DNA of 64,000 nt from Paenibacillus oenotherae (GTDB lineage Bacteria; Bacillota; Bacilli; Paenibacillales; Paenibacillaceae): the NCBI RefSeq assembly GCF_019443105.1, contig NZ_JAHZIJ010000017.1:46353-110352 (forward strand). The letters are read 5' to 3'. Under the pieces are notes generated by a model. That model was not told the DNA's origin. It worked only from the letters and a program-made list of their open reading frames with translations, and ran no database searches. A program made the position numbers and the translations under genes. Shown here in pieces: positions 41,947 through 49,718 of the stretch. Positions within the stretch are counted from its first letter, which is position 1, and each line of letters begins with the position of its first letter.

Positions 41947-43790
41947 GCTTTTACCCCCTTGTCCTGCAGTTCTTCCGGTTCAATATGGAAGCCGTGATCG
42001 TCAATTACAGAACGGAAGAACATGCATCCGAAAGTAATGACAAGCCCGCCAATACCAATGTAGTAGTTGTGATACATGAAGCCGAAGCCAGCGATAAACA
42101 AACCAAGCGACATCAGGAACGGCAGAATTGAAGGCGATGGCATGTGAATCGGACCAAGCGGTTCAGCTGGCGTCATTGCATTCTTGCCTTCCATCTTCTC
42201 TTTCCAGAAAGCGTCATAACCGCGAACAAGCGGAGTTTGTGCAAAGTTGTACTCTGGCGGCGGAGATGGAATCGTCCACTCCAGCGTACGGCCGTCTTCC
42301 CACGGATCGTTGGAAGCATTGCGAGGCTTGAGTCCCGTAACGATCATATTGATAATAAAAACGATTGTACCGAGGCCCATCAACATTGCGCCGACGGAGC
42401 TGATCAGGTTCATTTCGTTAAAGCCCATACCGTCAAGATAACGCCATACACGACGCGGCATTCCCATCAGACCAAGGAAATGCTGAATGAAGAACGTCAA
42501 GTGGAAGCCGATATAGAACAGCCAGAAGAACAATTTGCCAAGCGTTTCGTTAAGTACGCGGCCAAACATCTTCGGCCACCAGTAGAACAAGCCGGAGAAG
42601 AGACCCAGTACGAGACCACCCACGATAACGTAGTGGAAGTGGGCAACAACAAAGTAAGAATCGTGATACTGGAAGTCAGCTGGCGCAGCCGCGAGCATAA
42701 CCCCTGTAACGCCACCCATAACGAATGTCGGAACGAAGCCGACAGCGAACAGGTTAGCCGTCGTAAATTTGATGGAACCGCCCCACATCGTAAACAACCA
42801 GTTGAAGATCTTAATACCGGTCGGTACGGCAATAAGCATCGTCGCAATGGAGAACAGCGCGTTCGCAATCGGGCCAAGCCCTGTCGTGAACATATGGTGA
42901 GCCCATACCATGAAGCCGAGGAAGCCGATCAGCACGGTAGCGAATACCATGGAGCTGTAACCAAACAACCGCTTGCGCGAGAAGGTACTGATTACTTCGG
43001 AGATAATTCCGAATGCCGGCAGGATCAGAATATATACTTCAGGATGTCCGAAGATCCAGAAGATATGCTCCCACAGCACTGCATTACCGCCCTGTGAGAC
43101 ATCGAAGAAGTTAGCTTCGAACAGCCGGTCGAACATAAGCGCAACCAGACCTACTGTCAGAGCAGGGAAAGCGAACAGAATGAGCGCAGATGTAATGAAT
43201 GCCGCCCAAGTAAACATCGGCATACGCATGAAGCTCATGCCAGGCGCACGCATATTAATGATTGTTACCAGGAAGTTGATACCGCCGATAAGTGTACCGA
43301 GGCCCGCAATCTGCAAGCCGATAACGTAGTAATCGACGCCATGAGTCGAGCTGTATACGGGACTTGCGAGCGGTACGTATGAGGTCCACCCTGCATCCGG
43401 CGCGCCGCCTGCGAACCAGCTGACATTAAGCAGCACAGCTCCGAAGAAGAATGTCCAGAAGCCAAGTGCATTAACGAACGGGAATGCAACGTCGCGCGCA
43501 CCGATCTGCAGCGGAATAACCGCATTCATCAGCGCGAAGATCATAGGCATCGCCGCCAGGAATATCATTGTCGTACCATGCATCGTTAACAATTGGTTGA
43601 ATGTTTCGGCTGATACAAAATCATTCATCGGCTCCCAGAGCTGAATCCGAATCAGAACAGCCTCCAAGCCACCGATAATGAAGAAGAAAAAGCCAGCAAA
43701 CAAATACAAAATGCCGATTTTTTTATGGTCAACGGTGGTCAGCCAGTCCAATAGACCGGTGTACCGTTTAACCGCATGAGCATGAGCCAA
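41943..43790 (-). CDS. ctaD: Cytochrome c oxidase subunit I (CtaD)
   Basis: About 615 aa. All haem and copper ligands can be seen: the low-spin haem His in TMHGTTMIFLAAMP, the CuB region WIFGHPEVYILILPAFG with its cross-linked His-Tyr, the His pair in MVWAHHMFTTG, and the haem a3 His in HFHYVIVGG (VVAHFHYVIVGGLVLG). A TTG start (43788-43790) 7 nt after AAGGAGG is best, since it gives MAHAHAVKRYTG. It is the catalytic subunit that reduces oxygen and pumps protons. Confidence 0.95.
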   Translation of the reverse strand: MAHAHAVKRYTGLLDWLTTVDHKKIGILYLFAGFFFFIIGGLEAVLIRIQLWEPMNDFVSAETFNQLLTMHGTTMIFLAAMPMIFALMNAVIPLQIGARDVAFPFVNALGFWTFFFGAVLLNVSWFAGGAPDAGWTSYVPLASPVYSSTHGVDYYVIGLQIAGLGTLIGGINFLVTIINMRAPGMSFMRMPMFTWAAFITSALILFAFPALTVGLVALMFDRLFEANFFDVSQGGNAVLWEHIFWIFGHPEVYILILPAFGIISEVISTFSRKRLFGYSSMVFATVLIGFLGFMVWAHHMFTTGLGPIANALFSIATMLIAVPTGIKIFNWLFTMWGGSIKFTTANLFAVGFVPTFVMGGVTGVMLAAAPADFQYHDSYFVVAHFHYVIVGGLVLGLFSGLFYWWPKMFGRVLNETLGKLFFWLFYIGFHLTFFIQHFLGLMGMPRRVWRYLDGMGFNEMNLISSVGAMLMGLGTIVFIINMIVTGLKPRNASNDPWEDGRTLEWTIPSPPPEYNFAQTPLVRGYDAFWKEKMEGKNAMTPAEPLGPIHMPSPSILPFLMSLGLFIAGFGFMYHNYYIGIGGLVITFGCMFFRSVIDDHGFHIEPEELQDKGVKA

Positions 43791-43819
43791 AGTAGGTACC
43801 TCCTTCAATCCGCAAGTAA

Positions 43820-44863
43820 TTAGTAGTCAAGCTTCAACCCCGCCAAATATTTCGCAATGGCTTCAATCTGCTGATCGGACAACTCAACTGTAGGCATGAG
43901 GTTACCCGGCTTCACAGCTTGCGGATCTTTAATCCATTTAATTAGGTTCTCTTCCGTTGTGCCTTCATTATCGTACTTTTTATCTTCCGTGTTCACCAGA
44001 ATACCGCCAACCGATTCTCTGCTGCCGATACCTGTAAGGTTAGGATAGGCTTGTGCGCCCTTGTCGCCGATCGCGTGGCAGCTCAAGCATTGATTCGTAA
44101 GCAGGTCTGCAAGCTCTTGATCCTGCGGAAGAGCTACAGGCGCTTTCTGAGCCGTAATCCAACGTTCGAACGATGCGCGGTCAACTACCTTGACCTTAAA
44201 GTCCATCAAGGAGTGCGAAGGTCCGCACAGCTCGGCGCATTTACCGAGATAAACACCCTTCTTAGGCGCTTCGAAGAACATCGTGTTCGCATTTCCTGCA
44301 GGGTTCGTATCGATCTTGCCGGCAAGAGAAGGAACCCAGAACGAGTGAAGCACGTCTGCTGTCTTCGCTTCGATGGAGATAACCGCGTCATCCGGAATAA
44401 GCAGCTCTTGGGCTGTCTTTACGCCAAGGTTCGGGTATTCAAATTCCCACCAATATTGATGAGCGGTAACTTTAACTTGAATGGCATCCGGATCTTTCGT
44501 GTAGTCTTTGGCTAGTCCGAATACTGACTGGATAGTAGGAACACCCAAGATAACGAGAAGGATGATCGGAATAACTGTCCAGATGATTTCCAGCTTGTGG
44601 TTTCCTTCAACTTGAACTGGAATGGATTTGTCGCCGGGACGACGACGGAAACGAATAATTACATAAACAGCGATTGCAAATACGATTACGACTACGATAA
44701 CCATAATCAGGATCGTCAGTTTCATTAGTCCGAATTGCTCTTCGGCAACCGGCCCTTGCGGCTTAAGCGTCGACAGGTCAGCTCGTCCGCATGCTGACAA
44801 CAGCAACACCATTCCGGCAAGAAGCGGCATAAGCCGTTTTAGAACGTGCCACCGATTCATCAT
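43820..44863 (-). CDS. ctaC: Cytochrome c oxidase subunit II with fused cytochrome c (CtaC)
   Basis: About 347 aa. A lipobox (LLSAC near residue 25) gives a lipid-anchored N-terminus. Two membrane segments follow, then the CuA domain with HQYWWEFEYP and CAELCGPSHSLMDF. The C-terminal cytochrome c domain has CLSCH near residue 262 and the axial Met in GNLMPTVELS. The fused haem c makes this a caa3-type oxidase. GGGG lies 7 nt upstream of the ATG. It heads the ctaCDEF operon, behind a clear sigma-A promoter. Confidence 0.95.
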   Translation of the reverse strand: MMNRWHVLKRLMPLLAGMVLLLSACGRADLSTLKPQGPVAEEQFGLMKLTILIMVIVVVIVFAIAVYVIIRFRRRPGDKSIPVQVEGNHKLEIIWTVIPIILLVILGVPTIQSVFGLAKDYTKDPDAIQVKVTAHQYWWEFEYPNLGVKTAQELLIPDDAVISIEAKTADVLHSFWVPSLAGKIDTNPAGNANTMFFEAPKKGVYLGKCAELCGPSHSLMDFKVKVVDRASFERWITAQKAPVALPQDQELADLLTNQCLSCHAIGDKGAQAYPNLTGIGSRESVGGILVNTEDKKYDNEGTTEENLIKWIKDPQAVKPGNLMPTVELSDQQIEAIAKYLAGLKLDY

Positions 44864-44977
44864 CAATCAACCCCACTTTTTACGTTTTCACAGCAGCCGA
44901 GAATCGCACAATAAAGCGGCAAACTGCGTGATTTCCTAGCTGTTTTAGACAACTTCCGCAATCTAATCACCATATTA

Positions 44978-45006
44978 AATATAAAGTTGAAGGTGCTGTT
45001 TGTCAA
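44978..45006 (-). promoter_or_regulatory. Sigma-A promoter of ctaCDEF
   Basis: On the minus strand TTGACA (45001-45006), exactly 17 bp, then TATATT (44978-44983). It leaves a leader of about 105 nt before ctaC. No extra regulatory palindrome was noticed. Confidence 0.7.
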
Positions 45007-45156
45007 TCTTCCTAGCAGAGTTCACAAATTGTTCTCATACCAGCAGAAATGCCGATTTTATAAGGATTTTTGCTTGCCAATGCCGCAAAGTTTGAAGCCC
45101 CATGTCTATCCTTCATTGTGCACCAAACCCATGGTTGTTTATGTATGAAACGACAT

Positions 45157-45185
45157 GCATATTTCAGATTCTGTCGTTCATGCTA
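45157..45185 (+). promoter_or_regulatory. Candidate sigma-G (forespore) promoter
   Basis: GCATA (45157-45161), a 17-bp spacer and CATGCTA (45179-45185) fit the sigma-G pattern of B. subtilis (GMATA, about 18 bp, CATANTA). The gene downstream encodes a spore-type lipoprotein, whose relatives are expressed in the forespore. Confidence 0.5.
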
Positions 45186-45215
45186 TAGGTAATGAAGCGG
45201 AAGGAGCATTCCAAC

Positions 45216-45965
45216 ATGAGAAATCAAGCTATGGCGCGTTCACTTATACTGCTGCTTGCCGTTCTTCTCGGCATGGCCTCTATAAGCGGATGCAATTATG
45301 AACGGCGCGTCAAGGACAGCACTTTCGATTACGGCACTCGTCAGAAGAATGATCCCAAGATGCACGGCGCGCGCATGTACGGTACGATAACCGGGCATCC
45401 CGGCCAGCATGACAATGCATGGCTCGAATACAGCTCCCTGCTCTCCACCGAGGTATCGAATATCAATGGTGTAGCCGCGGGCCTGGTCATGATTACGGAT
45501 AAGAACGCCTATGCCGCCATATCACTCGACTGGACCGGTGTCGGCACGAAGAAATCAGGCGGACGCAGCTCCAGAGAACAGGATAACAGCGGCTCCACAA
45601 AAGGCGTGTACAATATTAACAACGGCAGCCCTCATTGGAACAATGAACGAATGGTCGGGCCCTATAACTCCAACTTCACAGTTAATGACCATAATCAAAT
45701 ATCCGAGGAGCTGAAGCAAACGATTGCCGTCCAGATTCGCAAGCTGGCGCCGGCCGTTCAGGAGGTGCATATCTCGGCGAATCAGACGTTCGTCAATGAG
45801 ATCCTGCAATACGCGAAGGAAGCTTGGTCCAACCATTCGCTAACGCCATGGACGGAATCATTCAATGTTCTGGTCAAGCATCAATTCGCCGGCGGCGATG
45901 AGCTGCCCGTTCCGCTTAATATCCTGAAGCAAAAGCAGCATGCATCTCCTGCCAAAAGGGATTAG
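45216..45965 (+). CDS. YhcN/YlaJ-type sporulation lipoprotein
   Basis: 249 aa. A signal peptide ends in the lipobox SISGC near residue 26, followed by a polar region and a YhcN/YlaJ-type domain (VSNINGVAAGLVMITDKNAYAAISLD, then SEELKQTIAVQIRKLAPAVQEVHISANQTFVNEI). These proteins reside in the spore membrane and affect germination. AAGGAG lies 9 nt from the ATG. A sigma-G-like promoter sits just upstream. It is a single-gene unit, and the hairpin at 45992-46029 follows. Confidence 0.8.
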   Translation: MRNQAMARSLILLLAVLLGMASISGCNYERRVKDSTFDYGTRQKNDPKMHGARMYGTITGHPGQHDNAWLEYSSLLSTEVSNINGVAAGLVMITDKNAYAAISLDWTGVGTKKSGGRSSREQDNSGSTKGVYNINNGSPHWNNERMVGPYNSNFTVNDHNQISEELKQTIAVQIRKLAPAVQEVHISANQTFVNEILQYAKEAWSNHSLTPWTESFNVLVKHQFAGGDELPVPLNILKQKQHASPAKRD

Positions 45966-45991
45966 AGCGCAGCCGCTCTTCGCAGATCCAC

Positions 45992-46029
45992 TGCGAATGC
46001 CGCTCAGGCAAAAGCCTGATGCATTCGCA
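45992..46029. terminator. Hairpin between convergent genes
   Basis: TGCGAATGC (45992-46000) pairs with GCATTCGCA (46021-46029), with an inner CAGGC-AAAA-GCCTG stem. There is no T-run, but the position between convergent stops suggests a bidirectional transcription barrier. Confidence 0.5.
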
Positions 46030-46037
46030 ATGGATTG

Positions 46038-47132
46038 TTATTGGGCCGCAAATCTTGAGAATGGGATCGAGAACTCCGGCATGCCTGCCGCATACGGCGT
46101 GTACTCATACAGGCCGAAGAACACAACGATGGAATCCCCTCTAATGAAGAAGCGCTGATCGGGTGCTATCGTCTCGAACGGACTGAGAAGATAAAGGTCC
46201 TGCTCCTTGATTCCTTTTTTGACTGCTTCATTAATGATCCCGATATAGTTCTCATTGCCGAGCGCCGCTTCCTTCAGCGTGATCTCTTCTCCGGTCTCCA
46301 GATTGAAATTATGCGGCTGGTAATCATACATGCCATGAGCCCCGCCACTGTATTCATAGATATTGTATTGAAGGCTTAATCTGTTCTTTTCATTATAAGT
46401 AACGGAATAACTGACATCGAAAGCCATCGGCGGTATCTCATCACCCATCTCCGCTGCGTATCCCTCGTAATCCACCATTAATTCTTGCCCGCTCTGAAAG
46501 TATTCCTCAGCCTCCGCTTTCAGCACTTCATTGATCTTGTCTTGAACAGCCTTATCTGCAAAGCCCTCCAGCTGCGGATATTGAACGGTCACCTCTCCAA
46601 ACTCCGATGCATCCTCGAGCAGCTTGCCCACCAGCTTCAAATCATTCTCGATGATCGGCTGAATGGAAATCACCTTCGCCTTGGCATCATATCCAATCGC
46701 AAAGCCCATCTGCTCCAGCAGAAAGCGCAAAGGCAAATATGTCGTTCCCTTCAGCACAACCGGGGGAGTTCCATAGATCCGATTGCCGTTCAGCCAGAAG
46801 TAGTAGTCGTCCGCCTTCATCTTCATCGTTCTGTTCTTCCCGCTAACGGATATGATCCTCGTCTTCGCATCCCAGCTCGTACGAAGCCCAAGCTGCTTGC
46901 TCAGAAACGACAGCGCAACGAATGTCTCATTATCGGCTGTCATTCCGGCCGGCACGCTCAGCAATTTGCCGTCCCATTTCATTTGTACCGTCCGCATTTT
47001 CAGTACGGTCTGTGATGCGGCACTTTCCGCATATACAGTTCCGCTGACGGGAAGGACAGCAGCCGTTCCCATCAATAAGGAAGCCGCAATTGGAATCGCG
47101 AGCCATTTCCTGTTCTTCACTGTTCTTATCAT
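46038..47132 (-). CDS. Secreted stalk-domain protein with DUF4163/DUF3298-like C-terminus
   Basis: About 364 aa. It has a signal peptide ending VSGTVYA, then a copper-amine-oxidase-N stalk domain (residues about 40-140: MKWDGKLLSVPAGMTADNETFVALSFLSKQLG, TTYLPLRFLLEQMGF). A C-terminal half follows with the pattern of DUF4163 and DUF3298 (FDVSYSVTYNEKNRLSLQYNIYEYSGGAHGMYDYQPHNFNLETG). That pair is found in RsiV-like anti-sigma factors and in PdaC. Here it is probably a wall-bound surface protein; the ligand is unknown. AGGAG lies 8 nt before ATG 47130-47132. Confidence 0.8.
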   Translation of the reverse strand: MIRTVKNRKWLAIPIAASLLMGTAAVLPVSGTVYAESAASQTVLKMRTVQMKWDGKLLSVPAGMTADNETFVALSFLSKQLGLRTSWDAKTRIISVSGKNRTMKMKADDYYFWLNGNRIYGTPPVVLKGTTYLPLRFLLEQMGFAIGYDAKAKVISIQPIIENDLKLVGKLLEDASEFGEVTVQYPQLEGFADKAVQDKINEVLKAEAEEYFQSGQELMVDYEGYAAEMGDEIPPMAFDVSYSVTYNEKNRLSLQYNIYEYSGGAHGMYDYQPHNFNLETGEEITLKEAALGNENYIGIINEAVKKGIKEQDLYLLSPFETIAPDQRFFIRGDSIVVFFGLYEYTPYAAGMPEFSIPFSRFAAQ

Positions 47133-47321
47133 CGCCACTTCTCCTCGTTTGAACACCTCATTTTGCACGCTATATTTATGATATACCCATCCCGGCCAAT
47201 CTGCAAAAATAAAAACAGCACAATCAAGTCGCGCCGCCCGCTGCTCCCGCCATTTCCCTTATGTTAGAATGGTGACAAACTGGCTGTTACGAGAGGAGCA
47301 GGCATTCGGGACGAAGACAGA

Positions 47322-47444
47322 GTGAGGCGAAGAGACAAGCTGCTCGCGATTACCTTGGTGCGGGAAGCGCGGCCAGAAACAGCGAAGTCATTAGCCGAAA
47401 AGTTCGAGGTGTCCGAACAAAGAGACAAGCGAGCTGCGAGCTAG
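47322..47444 (+). pseudogene. Truncated HTH regulator (YafY/WYL-type N-terminus) cut by repeat copy E
   Basis: A 40-residue frame starting at GTG: RRRDKLLAITLVREARPETAKSLAEKFEVSE. It matches the first helix-turn-helix of YafY/WYL regulators, where the sequence normally continues RTIYRDI. Here, right after VSE, the frame enters the end of dispersed repeat copy E and stops (QRDKRAAS, stop). The rest of the regulator is absent, so this is the remnant of a gene lost at the repeat junction near 47417. Confidence 0.65.
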
Positions 47445-47690
47445 GCGAAACATGCGAAACGGCATTTATTTACTCGTTTCTGGCCCCATGAAGGTAAAAT
47501 GCCTGCCAGAGCGCAGGTATTTTACCTTCGGTTCTCCTTAACGGCCGATTTTTCGCCTAAATTCATGCTTCATCGCAGGAATTTAACCATTATGGCTTCT
47601 AAATAACCTAAATTCATGCACATTCGCAGGCTTTTTAATCCGTCTCTCTGCCTTCAAAACAGTTAGAAAAAGGGGCGCTCATTTCACCGC
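47418..47690 (-). repeat. Dispersed hairpin repeat, copy E (inverted)
   Basis: On the minus strand it reads AATGAGCGCCCC (shared with copy D), GAAGGCAGAGAGACGGATTA (shared with copy A), two CCTGCGA...GCATGAATTT modules, then the best-preserved hairpin (47490-47529). That hairpin has 11-bp perfect outer arms GAAGGTAAAAT / ATTTTACCTTC and inner CCTGC / GCAGG. The usual GATCGTCCTCTGG tail is missing; the copy ends against the truncated regulator. The rest of 47133-47820 holds no intact gene. Confidence 0.85.
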
Positions 47691-47745
47691 CGCCTCACGT
47701 ATAACGGCCGTTCTGCCTGCCGCCGAAATTATTTTACAATAGCGC

Positions 47746-47787
47746 TTGACATCCCCCCGAAAATGATTTATCTTTAATTTAAGATAT
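47746..47787 (+). promoter_or_regulatory. Promoter and MhqR-like operator of the marR gene
   Basis: TTGACA (47746-47751), an 18-bp spacer and TATCTT (47770-47775). The -10 lies within the palindrome TATCTTTAATTTAAGATA (47770-47787), which fits the MhqR box pattern TATCT-N8-AGATA of B. subtilis. Autorepression is the simplest reading. Confidence 0.7.
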
Positions 47788-47820
47788 TTGATATTAAGAA
47801 ATGAAGCGAGGTGAACTACG

Positions 47821-48264
47821 ATGAATGAAACAGTCGATAACTCATTGCATCTGAACATTGTTCTATCGAGGGCATTTCAGTGGGTCAGCGCTCATGCGCA
47901 TCAGGATATACGGCGGCACGGATTGAATCCGACGGAATTCGGCGTTCTGGAATTTCTGTATCATAAAGGCTCGCAGCCACTGCAGCAGATTGGCGAGAAA
48001 ATATTGATGACCAGCGGCAATATCACTTATGTCGTCGATAAGCTCTCCCAGAAGGGCCTCGTTCAGCGCAAAGCTTGCGATAGTGATCGAAGAGTGATTT
48101 TCGCAGAAATAACCGACAAGGGAAAGCAGTTTATTGAAGAAGTTTTTCCCCAGCATGAGAAGGTTATTCAGAAGGCAGTCAGCGGTCTGAGCACCGAGGA
48201 ACGGGCACAAGCGATTCACCTGCTCAAGAAGCTGGGTATCGCGGCGCAAGGAAGCTTCACTTAG
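47821..48264 (+). CDS. MarR-family regulator, MhqR-like
   Basis: 147 aa, close to B. subtilis MhqR in length and sequence style (AFQWVSAHAHQDIRRHGLNPTEFGVLEFLYHKG at residues 18-50; KILMTSGNITYVVDKLSQKGLVQRKACDSDRRV in the wing). MhqR represses genes that detoxify quinones and other electrophiles. GAGGTG lies 9 nt upstream. The MhqR-like box in its own promoter and a second one before the DoxX gene downstream make DoxX and pirin its likely targets. Confidence 0.85.
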   Translation: MNETVDNSLHLNIVLSRAFQWVSAHAHQDIRRHGLNPTEFGVLEFLYHKGSQPLQQIGEKILMTSGNITYVVDKLSQKGLVQRKACDSDRRVIFAEITDKGKQFIEEVFPQHEKVIQKAVSGLSTEERAQAIHLLKKLGIAAQGSFT

Positions 48265-48282
48265 TCAAGGGCTATAAGCTTG

Positions 48283-48328
48283 TTGAAAAGGGGCAGTGCC
48301 CCATGGTTAATATCTTAATTTTAAGAAA
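48283..48328 (+). promoter_or_regulatory. Promoter and second MhqR-like operator before doxX
   Basis: TTGAAA (48283-48288) and TTAATA (48307-48312) are 18 bp apart. The operator TATCTTAATTTTAAGAAA (48311-48328) contains the perfect TCTTAA-TT-TTAAGA dyad and resembles the site before the marR gene. A GGGGC-AGT-GCCCC hairpin (48290-48302) in between may end the marR transcript. Confidence 0.6.
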
Positions 48329-48358
48329 CTTAATATTAAATAAGAGGAGAGATTTATA

Positions 48359-48751
48359 ATGAGTATCGATATTGGATTGTTGATCGTTCGACTGGTTATT
48401 GGTTTGTTGTTTGTAGGACATGGAGCGCAGAAGATGTTCGGCTGGTTCGGGGGATACGGGCTTAAAGGAACCGGCGGCTGGCTGGAATCAATCGGCGTCA
48501 AGCCGGGCGTGCTGATGGCGTTCATGGTAGCATTATTCGAGATCGCTGGCGGGCTGTCATTCGCGCTTGGGCTGTGGCTTCCGGTCGGAGCGGCACTGAT
48601 CGTCATTACGATGATCGGCGGTATCGTTACGGTGCACGGCAAGAATGGATTGTGGGCCACTTCCAACGGTTATGAATATAATCTCGTTCTTATCGCTGTC
48701 GCGGTTGGTATTGCTCTTGTTGGAGCCGGAGATTACGCTGTATCGTTCTAA
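48359..48751 (+). CDS. DoxX family membrane protein
   Basis: 130 aa with four membrane segments. LLIVRLVIGLLFVGHGAQKMFGWFGGYGLKGTGGWLESIG is the DoxX N-terminus, as in YfiD/CatD and MhqP of Bacillus. These proteins help resist quinones and thiol-reactive compounds, often with a dioxygenase. AGAGGAGAG lies upstream. It is controlled by the MhqR-like box at 48311-48328 and precedes the pirin gene. Confidence 0.87.
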   Translation: MSIDIGLLIVRLVIGLLFVGHGAQKMFGWFGGYGLKGTGGWLESIGVKPGVLMAFMVALFEIAGGLSFALGLWLPVGAALIVITMIGGIVTVHGKNGLWATSNGYEYNLVLIAVAVGIALVGAGDYAVSF

Positions 48752-48870
48752 TCGCTAATCTGTGCATAATAAACTGACGAACTCCCGCCTGCCCGCCTTA
48801 TATGGCTATACACAATTACAAGCTGCCGGGCCGCTACATGCGGCTCGATTCAGCAAAGGGGATAACGATA

Positions 48871-49647
48871 ATGCAAACTTTAGTTTATGGTCCGACTCTT
48901 CAAGCAACTGGCGCTTTTGATGGCGGCAATATTACCGAGCAGAAACCGATCGGCTTTCCTGGGGAAGGATCGGTCGTGAAACGGGTAGGCCCGCTATTCT
49001 ACTGGGCTTGGGCTCATTCCAGGAGAGATGGCTATATCGGCCTCCACCCTCATCAAGCATTTGAAATTATGACTTATGTGATTCACGGCAAGGCCGAGCA
49101 TGGCGATACTCTCGGAACTAGAAGCACGGTTGGCCCCGGTGGCGTACAGATTATGCAGACCGGATCAGGCGTAAGCCATGAAGAACGGTTCATCGGGCCT
49201 GATATGGAGGGCTTCCAAATCTGGTTCGAGCCGCATTTTGATGAGGCCTTGAACAGGAAGCCGACTTATCATCAATTCGAGCACGAGCAGTTTCCGATTG
49301 TGGAAGGCGACGGGTATGTGAAGAAGACAGTGATCGGACAAGGAGCGCCTGTAGAAATCGTAGTTGATGCGCTGATGTGGGATGTCGAGATCCAGCCCGG
49401 ACGGGAATATCACCACTCTATTCCATCCGACCGCACACTGACTGCACTGGCGATACGTGGTGCTGGAGCGTGGTCGATCGGCCCCGGGGATGAGAAGAGC
49501 ACTGCTTTTCATCATAAAGACTTTATCGTTGCCCAGGCGGATGATGCGCAGGAGATTGCGATTCGCGCTTCTGATGAAGCCCCTCTCCGTCTTATTCTGA
49601 TCGAAGTGCCGACGAAAGTCGATTACCCGCTCTACCCGAAACGTTAA
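48871..49647 (+). CDS. Pirin family protein
   Basis: 258 aa, a bicupin. GYIGLHPHQAFEIMTYVIHGKAEHGDTLG contains the metal ligands of the N-terminal cupin (HPHQAFE...H, about residues 50-78), and GVQIMQTGSGVSHEE follows. The C-terminal cupin is more degenerate. Bacterial pirins can oxidise quercetin or regulate enzymes. AAAGGGG precedes ATG 48871-48873; an upstream in-frame start lacks a site. It probably belongs to the MhqR-DoxX electrophile response. Confidence 0.88.
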   Translation: MQTLVYGPTLQATGAFDGGNITEQKPIGFPGEGSVVKRVGPLFYWAWAHSRRDGYIGLHPHQAFEIMTYVIHGKAEHGDTLGTRSTVGPGGVQIMQTGSGVSHEERFIGPDMEGFQIWFEPHFDEALNRKPTYHQFEHEQFPIVEGDGYVKKTVIGQGAPVEIVVDALMWDVEIQPGREYHHSIPSDRTLTALAIRGAGAWSIGPGDEKSTAFHHKDFIVAQADDAQEIAIRASDEAPLRLILIEVPTKVDYPLYPKR

Positions 49648-49663
49648 TAATGTACGGACGAAA

Positions 49664-49707
49664 AAGCCGGCCTAAGCGCAGCAGCTCTGCGGCACTTAGA
49701 CCGGCTT
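49664..49707. terminator. Bidirectional terminator between pirin and aldo/keto reductase
   Basis: AAGCCGG (49664-49670) pairs with CCGGCTT (49701-49707), extended by CTAAG/CTTAG and GCAG/CTGC. On the minus strand it is followed by TTTT, so it ends the reductase transcript. It also lies right after the pirin stop. Confidence 0.75.
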
Positions 49708-49718
49708 CCCTATAGCGG

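Larger units (their letters stand above)
44864..45215. other. Divergent intergenic region, ctaC and spore lipoprotein promoters
   Basis: 352 bp without a gene. It holds the ctaC promoter at 44978-45006 on the minus strand and a sigma-G-like promoter at 45157-45185 on the plus strand, listed separately. Nothing else was seen. Confidence 0.6.

Noticed and set aside
42144-43097. 317-codon frame antisense to ctaD
   Set aside because: Antisense of a highly conserved oxidase gene, with no start signals.
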